From the NCBI GenBank assembly GCA_051294375.1, contig CM119267.1, positions 16,669,637 through 16,733,636 of the forward strand: DNA of 64,000 nt, given 5' to 3'. The notes beneath the pieces are model-generated. The model was not told the DNA's origin, searched no databases, and was given only the letters and a program-made list of their open reading frames with translations. Position 1 is the first letter of the stretch. Each line of letters opens with the position of its first letter. A program made the position numbers and the translations under genes. This document shows positions 11,437 to 22,566 of this stretch, one piece after another. Source of the DNA: Paraspadella gotoi (taxonomy: Eukaryota > Chaetognatha).

Positions 11437-12505
11437 AAAGAAGGCTGATTGAAGTTTCTCTTTCTATTTCCCTTTTTTCCTTATATTCTTGCTTTCGATC
11501 ACGAAAAGGATTTTGGCGATTTCATTTACAAACAAATACATTTGCATGGGGGATTTGTACACGGAGCCGAAAAACCCTTTTAGATTTTTTTTTTCAATTC
11601 AGATTCAAAGGAACGGGTCAAAGTTGAGCTCGATCATTATCCTCTTTATCCTTTACCCTACAACCACGATTTAACTCAAACGACGTCGCGACGAAGATGA
11701 ATGAACTCGACTCGTTGCCCTTTTGTTGATCGATAAATAATTCATCCACGCCGATCATCTTCGTTTCTCACCCTTCCCTGCCCTCGATTCCGTTACTTGT
11801 TCTTTTATTCGCTTTTTCCTTCTCCTGTTTTCTGTAGCGTCCGCGATCGTCCGTTTCGGCGATTCGTATTTTATATTCGAATTTAGAATGAATCGTGACG
11901 GGAAAAAATGATTTGTTATTCTTATTCTATTTTGTTTTTTAACCTCCCCTGTCAGAGTTTTTGCTTAGATTATACCACGAGCACAACCTCGTATAATCGA
12001 ACCCTCTTTGAAAACTGTCAGTGCGTGATGGTTAGTCCCCTGCACCGACGTTTACAATTCTATTCACCCCCTCGTTTATGAAAATATTTAAATTTAAGGA
12101 AATACGGGACATCCGTTAGTTTTTATTACAAAATGTTAAACCTGTTTATGATTTTCAATCTTGCACTAAAAAATTCCCTTTGTCCAAGTAGTTTTCCTTT
12201 ATTGGCCAATCTCGTTGACGCTTAATTTCATCGACGCCACCGATTCCAACGTCCGCCTCTCCGGTCTCCCTCCGCCGACACACTTCCCTGTCAACCAATC
12301 CCAACCTTCCCTTCCAAACCGATTCCCGGTAACCTCACCCCTTTCCCCACCCGACCCCACTTGCTCAAATCGTGTTCATAATCGCTTTTGATAAATTATC
12401 GCGTTTCGTTAACGGGCTCGATAAAAACGGGAGTCGGAGGACGACGACGACGATGACGATGATGATGATGATGATCATGATGATGATGATGACGATGACG
12501 ATGAC

Positions 12506-12545
<40 letters not shown>

Positions 12546-14751
12546 TCGACCTTGTTGTCGTTATAGCCCGCGTGTGAGAGGAATAGTAGCGAAGGCGACG
12601 AATGTTGTCATTGTTTTTGAAAATATGCGGCAGGGACGACGACGACGACGACGACGATGACGACCAAGATGAAATTGTCCTCAAACTAGTCATTGGTTTT
12701 ATTACAAAATACAGATCATATCCAGAATTCTTAATAAGCATATTGACCAAGCTTTAGTACTGATCAAAAATTCGACAAAACAAAGAACGAGTGAGTATCG
12801 TTCCGGGGAATATATTTTCCTTTTCTTTCTCATATTTTCTCTCTCTCTCTCTTTCACTCTCTCTCCCCCCGTCTTTTCTTTGATCTCTCTCGTCTACTGC
12901 CTATAAATCCTAAATGAAACAAAAATCCGATGTCAAAATCAGAGAACCGATGGGCTCAGAGTCTCAGACCCCCACAAAAAGAAAAAAAACAAAATGGCGG
13001 CACAAAAAGAAAAATAAAGAAATAAAGATAAAAACTCCCGTTGTCTTTTTATTTTTATATTTTTTCTTTCGCTTTTGCACGAATTACTAATTCCCCCGCG
13101 CTTTAATTTTACGATCTTTTTCTTCCATTGTTCGGTCTTTAAAGGCGAAGCCGGCAAAGCCTCCCGCCCTTCCTTCGCTTCGATTTCATGGAGACATAAA
13201 ACGCCATTTCGTTTTTGCTCTATTTCTATGGTGCGGACGAGCGCATTCTCCAGTCGATTGCCGCATGCGTCGATCGCGATTTAAATTTGCGGCAGAACTT
13301 TGCTGACGAAGCGAGTTTAAAAAAAATCCGGGCGAATGAAACTCGTTCGATTTTAATTTTGAAACGAAGCGGGCCATCGAATCCGTGTTAAATTCTTTCG
13401 CAACGCTGATTTTTTTTTTTTTTTTTTTTTTTTTTCTGTGGCCTTTCGTCGGCGATGTCATTGCTGTCGTTTGCTTGTTGTTTTTTTTTATCTCTCCCTC
13501 CAACATCTCGACGCACGACGCCCATCGCCCCTCCCTCAAACATCCCCCGCCCCTCTCCACCATCTCATCTCCCTTCCACTGGACGTGGGGTCCGACTGAT
13601 TACTACGGAACAATCGGAACCCATCCATTCCTCGGCCTCTTTTTTATATCGATCGTTAAGTCGGCCCCTCGAGAGGGCATTTATCAAAAGGCCTCGGGTC
13701 AGTCCTTGACGGAGTTTATTGGGTCCTGGACGACGCGGTATGAATGATATGTCCGGGCGGAGGCGGAGGCGCAGGCGGAGGCGGAAGCGAAGGCGGAGTC
13801 GTTGGGCTGGATGCGGAAGCGAATGCGCATGTGGAGTCGGAAATTGAACCGAAAGTGGAAACGAAGGAGATTGTGAGATTGACTTTAGAATCGAAAACTG
13901 CAACATTAAAGGGTCAATAAGGTCATCTTCCGGGAGTCTTCAAATAGAAAAAAAAACTAGATCGGTTCATCCAATGTGTTGCGACGCAGTGATATGACAT
14001 GACATGAAATGATATGACTAAAAAACTTTTTTAGCCCGTGTATTTATGATATGCACTTCATTGAAGGCGGCGCTAGCAGTCCCTTAGATTTGAATTATAT
14101 GCATTTTTAACATAAGTGGGTCAGACTGACGGACAGTCCGACCAAAAGTGACTTATTGAGTTGCTCCGCGAGTGCTCGCGGCGCAACTAAAAATGGAAAT
14201 ATCATTTACCCCATCACTTGTCCGGGACTATCTGCAATTCTTTATTTATTTTAGTCTCTTCAGGAACTGAAAATCATAATTGTTTAAAAAAAAATCGTTG
14301 TACTTCAATATGTAAATCAGAAGCTCGGAAGCTCTTGTTCTACTCTTTTTCCTCTGACTAGTGGCTTTTATTTGAGTTCTTCAAATTTCTGGAAGCAGAT
14401 TTTGATTTTTACAATACTGCTATTTTTTTGGTACATACATATTAGTTAATACATAATCTGTAACTTTCTAAATTAAAAGGAATGTGTCGCCAAAGTAAAT
14501 GGAAATTCGTTGATCGTTCATCAAATCCGATTTGCGAGATCCACACAATCAATCTTTTCAAGTCTCTCACCCTTGGTCGTCGTCTTCGTCGTCGTCCTCG
14601 TCGCGCCTCGATCCTTCTAAACCGGAAGTGGGCGCGTCGATGCACGTGTCGTTCGTTGGCGTCGAAGCGGACGCCGCCGGCGTCGCTGTGGCGGCGGAGG
14701 GTGCGGCGGCGTCGGCGGCGGAGATGCCGATGACCTTCGATGAAGACGAAT
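8709..14751 (-). CDS. Unidentified multi-exon gene, four internal exons, disordered protein
   Basis: Exons in coding order are 14751-14571, 11214-10946, 10216-9887 and 9332-8709. Every intron has GT..AG ends and every junction keeps one reading frame: phase 2 at GG|A, then phase 1 twice (A|CT and G|CC). The joined frame is about 467 codons with no stop, built from stretches that use different apparent frames within the genomic DNA, so a chance match is unlikely. The product is rich in Ser, Pro, Ala, His, Gly and Asp, with several acidic runs and no predicted globular domain or membrane segment. It enters with an incomplete codon (two bases) and leaves with one base, so exons are missing on both sides. 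A long regulatory linker of an ion channel, scaffold or nuclear protein is possible. I do not recognise the family. Confidence 0.7.
9333..9886 (-). other. Intron between exons 3 and 4
   Basis: 554-base intron, GTGAGG donor and CTCAG acceptor. It is AT-rich and holds no recognisable repeat family. Small frames inside it are open only by chance. Confidence 0.65.
9887..10216 (-). CDS. Exon 3 of the minus-strand gene
   Basis: 330 bases, acceptor CCATTTTTGTAG|CT and donor CGAG|GTGAGG. It encodes 109 codons plus partial codons. The first third is Ser/Pro-rich (SSPTHSPSSSLPPSTPSS), the middle is a Ser/His/Gly repeat (GSHGSQSSHSSHGSGSHG), and the end is acidic and less repetitive (NSDPLFDNDNNNDEDG, then AAILSGVVRPIDSAPDNR). 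The first ATG of the open frame lies in the preceding intron, so it is not the gene's start. Confidence 0.75.
10217..10945 (-). other. Intron between exons 2 and 3
   Basis: 729-base intron with donor GTAAGTGC and acceptor TTTTTGTAG. It contains a short CGA/GAC run near 10582-10602 and GTT repeats near 10520. No other feature was seen. Confidence 0.65.
10946..11214 (-). CDS. Exon 2 of the minus-strand gene
   Basis: 269 bases with acceptor TTGATTCAG|A and a consensus donor ACAAA|GTAAGTGC. It encodes 89 codons plus flanking partial codons. The start is Pro/Ala-rich (SAPPTSLPVPAPHPAPQPAP), followed by a basic patch near SGVTSRRFPTDD. An acidic tract comes next (SEDDGSKDDDVDEEDD), and the exon ends Lys/Asn-rich (VGVNKKTTNKKQ). 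The longest open frame on this strand is a different, arginine-rich one; the frame chosen here is the only one consistent in phase with both neighbouring exons. A GA tract lies just upstream of the acceptor side (11295-11435). Confidence 0.7.
11295..11435 (+). repeat. Interrupted (GA)n tract
   Basis: GA repeats broken by single-base changes, in the large intron about 80 bases from the exon 2 acceptor. Confidence 0.9.
12440..12660 (+). repeat. GAC/GATGAC trinucleotide arrays
   Basis: The block 12440-12545 mixes GAC, GAT and ATG-phase triplets. A second pure GAC run lies near 12637-12660. Open frames of Met, Asp or Ser runs here are artefacts of the repeat. Confidence 0.9.
13744..13920 (+). 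CDS. 58-codon Gly-rich/acidic small open frame
   Basis: The frame runs from the ATG at 13744 to TAA at 13918-13920. A Gly/Ala run from GGCGGA repeats (MICPGGGGGAGGGG) leads into a non-repetitive charged segment (GLDAEANAHVESEIEPKVET, KEIVRLTLESKTATLKGQ). That tail has a composition typical of real proteins. However, it derives from degenerate GCGGAA-like units, and the frame lies inside an intron of the opposite-strand gene. The minus strand reads as an Arg-Leu repeat. There is no promoter or splice evidence. Confidence 0.2.
   Translation: MICPGGGGGAGGGGSEGGVVGLDAEANAHVESEIEPKVETKEIVRLTLESKTATLKGQ
13978..14187 (-). mobile_element. Dispersed MITE-like repeat family 1, short copy
   Basis: About 210 bases. 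The reverse complement aligns with 49735-50063: shared blocks include 'ctgctagcgccgcctt', 'cataaatacacgg', 'aagtcacttttcggtcgg'-type sequence and 'catgtcatgtca'. The ends are short inverted repeats (GTTGCGACGC and GTTGCGCCGC). It is shorter than the other copy by internal deletions. No transposase frame is present, so it is non-autonomous. The class (DNA element versus other) is an inference from the terminal inverted repeats. Confidence 0.65.
14571..14751 (-). CDS. Exon 1 (of those visible) of the minus-strand gene
   Basis: 181 bases. The acceptor is TGCTTTTTAG and the donor is CAAGG|GTGAGA. The exon starts with two bases completing a codon, then 59 codons and two bases. The peptide starts SSSSKVIGISAAD, passes through an Ala/Ser/Thr-rich stretch and TNDTCIDAPTSGLEGS, and ends in an acidic run (RRDEDDDEDDDQ). 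The other frames here give only Arg or Ser runs. This frame has balanced composition plus good splice borders. The acidic run comes from GAC/GAA repeats of the type that litter the window. Confidence 0.72.
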
Positions 14752-15084
14752 CTAAAAAGCAAACAAATGAACAAAGGAATTAGATTTCAAATTCACTGGC
14801 GTGGATTTAAAGAGAAAAATGGCCCGCTTATGATAATCCATTGATTTTCTTTCTCTCTCTCTCTCTCTGTTTTTTATTTAATTTCGAGGAATATCGATTT
14901 TTTCTTGCATCTGGTTAATTCTCGACGGCCTCCTTTCGCTTATGATTATTAATAAAAAAAAAAAGAGACGAAGAAAAGAACAAAGAATTATTCTCGAGCT
15001 CAAACAAAAATGAGGGGGGCGGGGAGATTTTCTTCGATTCACGAGACTCATTAATGGCGCTCATCAATCAAAAAAGGAGTAAGA

Positions 15085-15153
<69 letters not shown>

Positions 15154-16350
15154 AGAGAGAGAGAGAAAAACAAAAAAAAAACGCGATTTGCATAAACGCG
15201 TTCGATCAAGGTTGAACGAGATTAGCTCTCCTCCGTAATTATTCTTCGCTCGCTCACCACCCTCCCTTTTCTTTTTATTCCCTTGGCAGAGCTTTTATTC
15301 TTTCCGCCATTGGGTGTGACAGTGGGAGCGACATTCGTTTCACCTTTGTGAATTCTTTGGATGTCATATAGCCAAAATTTGACCTTTCTTTGACACAATT
15401 TTTAACAACCTTTTTCAGTTAATTCTGTTCCTTTACCCATAAAATCGATTCTGGCTTCGGAAGTTCAGAAACGAAGTGTTCGCAACAAAAACAACAAAGG
15501 TCATCATATCGAGAGCAAACACTTTTTAATATGTTTAATCCTGTTGACGTTAACGCCGCTCTCCTGCCGGGATAGTTTTTTTTCTTTATTTCACTTTTCA
15601 AAAAAAATTCCCTTTTAACTTCTAACGAGTACAAATGGTTGCCATTTCCAACGTTCCCCCCAAACCTCATCTTGTCCCAACCCCTTTCCATCTTTCTCTC
15701 CGTTGCCACTCCCAATTTCCTACATCATAGTTTCCACTCCAATTTTCCCTCTCCATCCATTGTGATCCCCTTCCCCCTTCCCCGACCCTTCTCTCTTTCC
15801 TTTCCCCCACCGCCGGTTCCATCTCTTCCTTCGGGGCCGCCGCTTCCTTTGATCCCCCAGGGCGCGCCGTCGCTTATTGAAACTCATTTCTTTTTAATTT
15901 CCACTTGATACTTATTTTTTTCTTTTTTTTTCTTTTAAAGTAGATTCTACAAAGTATTTTTTCTACTTTATTTTTGTTGCCTTTCAAGCTTGTTAGTTCT
16001 TAGATATGATACATAATTACTTCGGATTTAATCTTGTTAAGGAGTCACGCTTGTATTGGTTTTGAAAGTTTACTTTTACACCCTCAGAGCGATAGAAAGA
16101 CGCGACAACAGAGACGTTAACACTGAACAACAGTGAACATTGGTCGATTGGTTGAAACAAAAGAATGAAGAAAGATTTAAAATTTATCCGAGAATAACAA
16201 TCCTGAGCGTTAAGCCGACGAGAAAAGACAAACAAACAATAGAATTAAAAAACAAAGGCTAGAAATAAAAAAAAAAGAAAACAGAAAATTAAAGAAAAAA
16301 AAACCAAAAGAAGAAAAAAGTCTAAGATTAAGAAGAAAGAGAATTTTCTC
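14752..16350. other. Region upstream of exon 1: intron or spacer
   Basis: The gene's next upstream exon must end with one base of a codon, but none was recognised here. The stretch holds a long GA tract (15080-15172), C/T-rich sequence (15640-15850) and AT-rich DNA. Small open frames in it are unconvincing. Confidence 0.5.
15080..15172 (+). repeat. (GA)n tract
   Basis: Near-continuous GA repeats with occasional GAA or GGA interruptions. Confidence 0.95.
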
Positions 16351-16670
16351 TGCCTGAAACAAACTTTGGAGCCAAATGAGACTCGAGAATGAAAGAGTAA
16401 CGAGGCGGCGAAAGAGGCTGAGAGTCGGTTGAGTGGGTGAATGAGTGGGTGAGGCGGGTGAGTCGGTGAAAGGGTGAGCGAGAAGACTGAGACGGGGAAG
16501 CTAGTGAGTAGGTGATAGGGTCAATGAGGATGTGATCGAGCATTATAGCTATAGAGATTTAGCGGGTGAATACGATGAATATGTTGAATGCGAAGCGGAA
16601 AGAAAAATGAAGGAGAAACCGCGGTTGATAAGAATGAAGGAGAAGATGAAAGTGACTAGGGTAAGGTTTC
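16340..16670 (+). repeat. Degenerate GGTGA-type repeat block
   Basis: Loosely repeated units such as 'gagtgggtgaatgagtgggt' and 'gtgagtcggtgaaagggtga' run through this stretch. No clear coding frame results. Confidence 0.5.
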
Positions 16671-16767
16671 CACGATCCGACGCTTAGATAAATATTTTCT
16701 TAACCCATAAACCGAAGGGATTCTTACTTATCTCATTCATATTCCTTTTATTTTTAATCTTTATATT

Positions 16768-16972
16768 TCCTTTCCTTTCCTTTTCATTTCTTTCCTTTCT
16801 TTTCCTTTCCTTTCCATTCCTTTCCTTTTCTTTCCATTCCTTTCAATTCCTTTCCTTTCTTTTCTTTTCTTTTCTTTTCTTTTCTTTTCTTTTCTTTTCT
16901 TTTCTTTTCTTTTCTTTTCTTTTCTTTTCTTTTCTTTTCTTTTCTTTTTCTTTCCTTTCCTTTCCTTTCCTT
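16768..16972 (+). repeat. TTTTC/TTTCC pentanucleotide array
   Basis: Mixed TTTCC and TTTTC units flank a near-perfect TTTTC core (16855-16948). Its complement gives Lys/Arg/Glu-rich frames that are not genes. Confidence 0.95.
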
Positions 16973-17937
16973 TTTTACTCCTATAATACTTTTGACTTCC
17001 GCTCTACCCATCTTCCCATCGAAAGCTCCGCTCCTATTCCCATTACCCAATCTCTCCACAAACCGCTCCTCTTCCTCCAACCCCTACCCCTTTCCCTTAC
17101 CCTCTCTCCCTTCCCCGACCGCGAAAAAAGAAACCCGGAGAACCTTCTCTTCCCCCCCCCGAAAGCGGACTCTCTCGATGACATTAACTACAGCGAAAGA
17201 ACCGACGTAATTTACGATGTAGAGGCGGGATTCGGGGTTTGGTTTCGTGGGGGCGGCGGAGGGGTGAGGGGGTAGTTGGAAGGGATTAACGATGGGGAGG
17301 CCGAGCTAGACGAAAGGGGCGGAGGGAAGCGTGGGTTCGCAGGGAAGAAATAAAAAAAAACACTTGAAGACGAGAGAAAATAGCGAAAGAGTATCTCGTC
17401 GACGGTTGGGTTGAGGTTGAAGGGGAGTCTTAGAGTGGAAACAGCGTTGGTAGGGTTATCGCTCGTCAAAATCTTAGCGTCGATGATGGAAGGGGTGAGC
17501 GGGTCATTTTCTCAGCAATGGGAAGACCCTTTTTTTCTACGGTGCGTGCGAACTGACCGAGGTAGATGGAGGATCGTACATTTGTTCATACGTTGATAGG
17601 AGATAAAAAATTTTGCATGGAATCAATGCAACGAATGTAATAATTATCCATTCGTTTGATAAAAGAATGTGATATGCGTGGTGAGAACTTTGAATAACCG
17701 GTTTGGTCGTAGCTGTGAGGTGAGAAAAAAGAGGAAAGAGAGAGGTAAGTTGCGAATTCACACCCTTCGTACCTCCACTGTGATACTGAGGTGATGAACG
17801 ATTAGGAAGATGTGGTAAGGATATTCTCACGTGATGAGAAGATGTGAACGTGGTGAGGAACGAGGAGAATGCTACCGCGGAAAAGAAAAAATATTTGCGG
17901 GTGATAACATCTTCGAGCGGAGGTAGGAAAGGAGGAG
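16973..17937. other. Spacer without supported gene
   Basis: Pyrimidine-rich to 17160, then purine-rich mixed sequence. Small frames on both strands (up to 98 residues) have no splice context or recognisable motif. Confidence 0.5.
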
Positions 17938-17943
17938 GGGAGA

Positions 17944-18030
<87 letters not shown>

Positions 18031-18175
18031 CCCTTCGTCAAAACCTCCTCTTCCTCTTCTTCGCCAATGTTGTTTTCCAGTCCAACGAACGGAAGAAACT
18101 TTACGATCGGTTTATTTTTTACAGTTGTTACAAACTCTTTTGGAAATTTTTCTCTTTCTCTCTCTCCCTCTCTCT

Positions 18176-18249
<74 letters not shown>

Positions 18250-18583
18250 CTCTCTTCGTTCTTTCTTTTTGAAGACATGAAAATGGAGATTCGAAAAAGT
18301 GACTCTAGATCGAAATGTTAGTTTCGATTGTACTAGTTTATACATGTTTATTTGTTTGTAATGAAATAAAAAATCATTATTAGTGAGCGATGAATGAATA
18401 AACATTTGTTAAATTGTCGAATTTTATTTGTAACCTAAACTTAATATAGTCTGCTAAAAACATGGAAACAAATTTTAAACAGAAAAAAAAATTTGCCATG
18501 AGGCATAACTATTTTTTCGGCGAAAAACTAAAAAAATGAGAAAGGGAGTGAGGGAGAGAGAGAGAGAGAGAGAGATGCACGAG

Positions 18584-18635
<52 letters not shown>

Positions 18636-18682
18636 ACCGAGAGTCACGAGGTACGAGAATGAGAGAGGTACGCAGAGAGCAG

Positions 18683-18713
<31 letters not shown>

Positions 18714-18720
18714 TTTTCGC
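17938..18720 (+). repeat. Cluster of GA and CT tracts
   Basis: GA repeats at 17938-18027, CT repeats at 18147-18260 and GA repeats at 18552-18634 and 18680-18712. The opposite orientation of neighbouring tracts would allow a long hairpin. The intervening 120 bases (18028-18146) are unique. Confidence 0.9.
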
Positions 18721-19721
18721 TTTTCTTTCCTCCGTTTTTTCCCCTAATTGTTTGTGCGTGTGGAAAGAGTTTAACCAAATTTAATGGACATGCATTTTTC
18801 CATTTATTATTTCCCAACTTTTTTCCAAAATTCAGTCGCTTTTTACTAATTTTCTTGTTGTTTTTCTCTTCCTGACGTTTTTCCCTAGAATAGTCTCAAA
18901 AATTTTCGGTAGATTATTTCAAGATACTTTTCGGTTTTCGCTATCACTTACCCTCTTATAACTTTCCTCTTTCCCTCATTCCTTCCCCTATATTTAAGCT
19001 ATCTTTCTCTCATCTCTCTCGCCCCGACCTCTGTTCTCAGTTCCACGGCCTTTTGAGTTATTCAGTAACGCGATCGAAAAAGAGGACAGAAGGATAAAGG
19101 ATTTAAAAGAAGGGGGGGCGGTCAATAGAAGAAGAAGAAGCGGAAGGAGAGGTAAATAAAAGAAAGAAGTTGACTCTTTTCCGAGAAGGAGAGGAAAGTA
19201 AAAAAAAGGGAAAAAAAGAAATGGAGGAACTCGATTGTTTATGAGATTTTTTTTTCCGAGAAATTCTTTTACCTCGAAGAAACTAATGGATTCCATTCAA
19301 CTCTTTGAGAATTTTCTTTCGCTAATATTCTTTTTCGCTCGACAAATTGTTAATCCTCTCTCTTTTTTATTCCGTTACTTTTTTTTAGTCTTAATGTCAC
19401 GACATGACCGTCTTTCTTTTACCTTTTTGTTTTTGTTTTTTTTTTCAATCATTAGCGTTAAAAATATCTGTTTACATTTTATATTTTGACTTACAATATT
19501 TTTTATTTGTTTACAATAAAAGTTTTAAACGTTGCATGTCTTCAAAATTTTTATTCCTCAATAGAAATTTCCAAAAAAGAAAATCATAGTTGACATCCAA
19601 ATTTCATCTATTGTTCGATCCACATATATGAACCCTCGAAAATCATGAGTAAAACACGGCCAACGCCCTATTTAAAAATCTGCACAAACCAGGAAGCATC
19701 TAATTGGAATCTTGGTTCCAT

Positions 19722-19756
<35 letters not shown>

Positions 19757-20479
19757 TTCCTCTCTCACTCTCTATTTCCCCATCGCGTCTTCATTATTTG
19801 CGCCGGCTAATTCTTTCTCCCAGTTCCTCTTTCCTTTTTATTGTCTATAATTACCTAAGCCGGGTTTTTGTTCATTAATTTTTCCTCCTCTTTCTCTTCT
19901 TTTTTATTTTTTAATCCTCATCGCTAATTCCTTTTCTTTTTTTTTTCTTTTTTTTTTTTGCTTCTTCGCCGATTATTTTTATTATTTAAACTCGATTTTC
20001 TTTTTCTTTTCTGTTTTTTTTTCTTTGTTTGATGTTTTGGTTTGTCGATATTTTAATCTTGTTGGTCTTTGTAAATAAATATGAGGTTTCCGGTTGTAAC
20101 TTGATGTCAACCTGAAAACAAAAACTTATTTCTACGAATTTTAACTGTAAAACCGGATTTATTCCCTCAGAACCACGTAATATCCGCAATTTGTGCCAAC
20201 GGAGAAAAAAAAGATCTCGGGATTTGGCACAAAATTCGAAAGAAACTTTTCTGCCTTTTTATCTCGATTTCTGTTTTGGTCGGTGGCTCCTTTCCAATCT
20301 TTGTATCTTATTACCAGCGATTTATATGTATATATATAGTATATACGTACTCGACGAGAGTCTTAATTTGTCTTGAAATATTTTTCTCAATCACCGGCGC
20401 TGATCCTCAAAATTTTTTTTTGCAATTTTTCCAAAACTATTTCCTTCAATTAATTTTTCGGAATTTGAGGTTGGCTTTT
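18721..20479. other. AT-rich spacer
   Basis: Contains a short CT tract (19723-19756) and poly-T stretches. No exon with both a plausible frame and splice sites was seen. Confidence 0.5.
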
Positions 20480-20491
20480 GAGAGAGAGAGC

Positions 20492-20535
<44 letters not shown>

Positions 20536-20830
20536 TCGTCGATTTCGTCGCCTTTTTTTCGTCGTCGTCGTCGTCGCCGTCGTCGTCCCCGCCGCCCTCA
20601 AAAACCACTTAAGCTTCGTCTCCTCTACGTCAATTTGTAAACAGAAGTTAATCAGACCAGGGGCTCAGAGCACAATAGAAAAAAACATCAAGTCGATTAA
20701 AAAAGAAACTCTTTCTTTCTCCGTCTCCTCCTCTCTCTCTCTCATCTCTCCTTCTCTCTCTCTCTCTCTCGTCTTCTCCTCCTCTTCCTCTCTCTCTCTC
20801 TCTCTCTCCTCTTCTCTCTCTCACTTCTCC
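20480..20830 (+). repeat. GA tract, GTC run and CT tract
   Basis: GA repeats at 20480-20530, then TCGTCG repeats at 20555-20590 and CT-rich repeats at 20730-20830. The frame that runs through all of these is repeat-derived. Confidence 0.85.
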
Positions 20831-21480
20831 TCTCACGCGCGTGCATGTTTTATCTTTTTTTTTTTTTTCTGTGTGCCGCGAGACAGATTTTTCGAATTCG
20901 ATCTTATCGGGTGGTCTTAATCTCGAAAAAGGAATCGTACAGGGAAAACACACAAAAACGAAAACTTTTCTTACTTTCGAATCCGGAAAGAAAGAAAGAA
21001 AAAATTCCCTCCCATTTTTCCTTCTTCCAACAATGGCTGGCAGGCAAGCAAGGAGGGCGGGCGAGCAAGCAGTTTTCCAGACTTTGAAACAAGGGGGGGG
21101 CAAAAGTCTCGACGGAATAAGGGGTCGGTGGAAATGGTAAGTCTGGGAATTGTTTTGCCTGAAGGGGTAAGTGGATAGAAATGTCAAAAGTAAGGGTTAT
21201 GAAGAAGAAGTAAGTTCTGAATAGGGTGAGGCATCTTTTGGTTGCCGAATATTGAGAACGACGAGGACGACGACGATGACGACGATGACGACGACGACGA
21301 CGACGAAAAAAACCAAATAACTGCATGACAACCTTGAATGCACTGACCGCAAAAAAGGGAGAACCTCGGAAAAGAATATCTTTCTTGTCGTTTTGAAGAG
21401 ATTTTGACGATTTTCAGGTTTTGACGGATTAGATCGAGGAAAATGAATCGGAGACTCGGAAGTTCATGAATAACGAGAGG
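20831..21480. other. Spacer with GAC run
   Basis: A (GAC/GAT)n run lies at 21256-21306. The rest is mixed sequence with no supported gene. Confidence 0.5.
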
Positions 21481-21493
21481 TTAATCGCTGTTA

Positions 21494-21494
21494 A

Positions 21495-21581
<87 letters not shown>

Positions 21582-21582
21582 A
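21494..21582 (+). repeat. (GAC)n array, about 30 units
   Basis: Near-perfect GAC/ACG/CGA triplet array, one of the longest in the window. Confidence 0.95.
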
Positions 21583-21846
21583 TAATCGTTGATCAACAGG
21601 ATTTGGAATCGAATTCGACGAACCGTTAGCGACCTCTTTGGTCCACTTTCGTTGTCGTCTTCTCGTCGCGATATATTGGTCTTCGTTATTGTATTTGTCT
21701 TCCAATCTTCCGTGGCTTAACAATCGAGACGCCTTCCTTCCAAAAGCGACTTCGGAAACGCCGAGAGCGTCAGAAGCCGCCTTCAATCGCTTCCAGTTTC
21801 TTCGAGTCGCGAGACGTCGAGACGCTTCGAAAGCGATTTTAACCAA
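21583..21846 (-). CDS. Possible exon, basic hydrophilic frame
   Basis: Before running into the GAC array, the minus strand encodes a hydrophilic, non-repetitive peptide (MVKIAFEASRRLATRRNW, then LGVSEVAFGRKASRLL and WTKEVANGSSNSIPNPVDQR). The composition is plausible for coding, and the opposite frame is also open. No clean acceptor/donor pair was identified and the start at 21846 may not be real. No family was recognised. Confidence 0.18.
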
Positions 21847-21849
21847 ATT

Positions 21850-22263
21850 ACTCTTGACTTTTAAAAAGTTTCATTCGTTGGCGTTTGAGGAGACAGCAGC
21901 ATGTTTATATTCTATTTTTAGAATTGGTTAGGAAATTTGTTTTTATAACATTTGATAAATTCGTATAAAATGGTCCCGAGAATATGATCTTCCTTCCTTC
22001 CGAAAGGAGAGCAAAGAGCCAGTGTAGAAATTTAAAATTTAAAAAATCTCGAGAAAAAAAACTCTCTCTCAACGCCGGAGCAAGCAATCGAGAATGATCA
22101 AGCATAATCAAGCTCGTCATAATGAAGTGTGACCCAATTAAGAGAGTCTTCATTAAGATCGTAGGTAATGAAGGGCGTGAAATCGATGGAGGCAGTTTCG
22201 GCGGTGAGTCGCGCTCACAGCGTGAAATTGATTTCTTGTTGGATAAAAAATTCACCGTCATAT
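21850..22263. other. AT-rich spacer
   Basis: No repeat family or gene was recognised. Confidence 0.5.

Positions 22264-22564
<301 letters not shown>

Positions 22565-22566
<2 letters not shown>

Larger units (their letters stand above)
11215..14570 (-). other. Large intron between exons 1 and 2
   Basis: 3,356-base intron. It contains a GA tract (11295-11435), a GATGAC/GAC array (12440-12545), a GAC run (12637-12660), a CT tract (12838-12870) and a poly-T run (13410-13434). It also contains a Gly-rich small open frame on the plus strand (13744-13920) and one copy of a dispersed repeat (13978-14187). Confidence 0.65.

Noticed and set aside
17802-18405. Open frames of 84-158 residues full of Ser-Leu or Arg-Glu
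   Set aside because: They are direct translations of (CT)n and (GA)n tracts on both strands. The same applies to frames at 22122-22769, 32418-33077, 37034-38156, 41607-41985, 47074-47884, 52472-53050 and 53712-53985.
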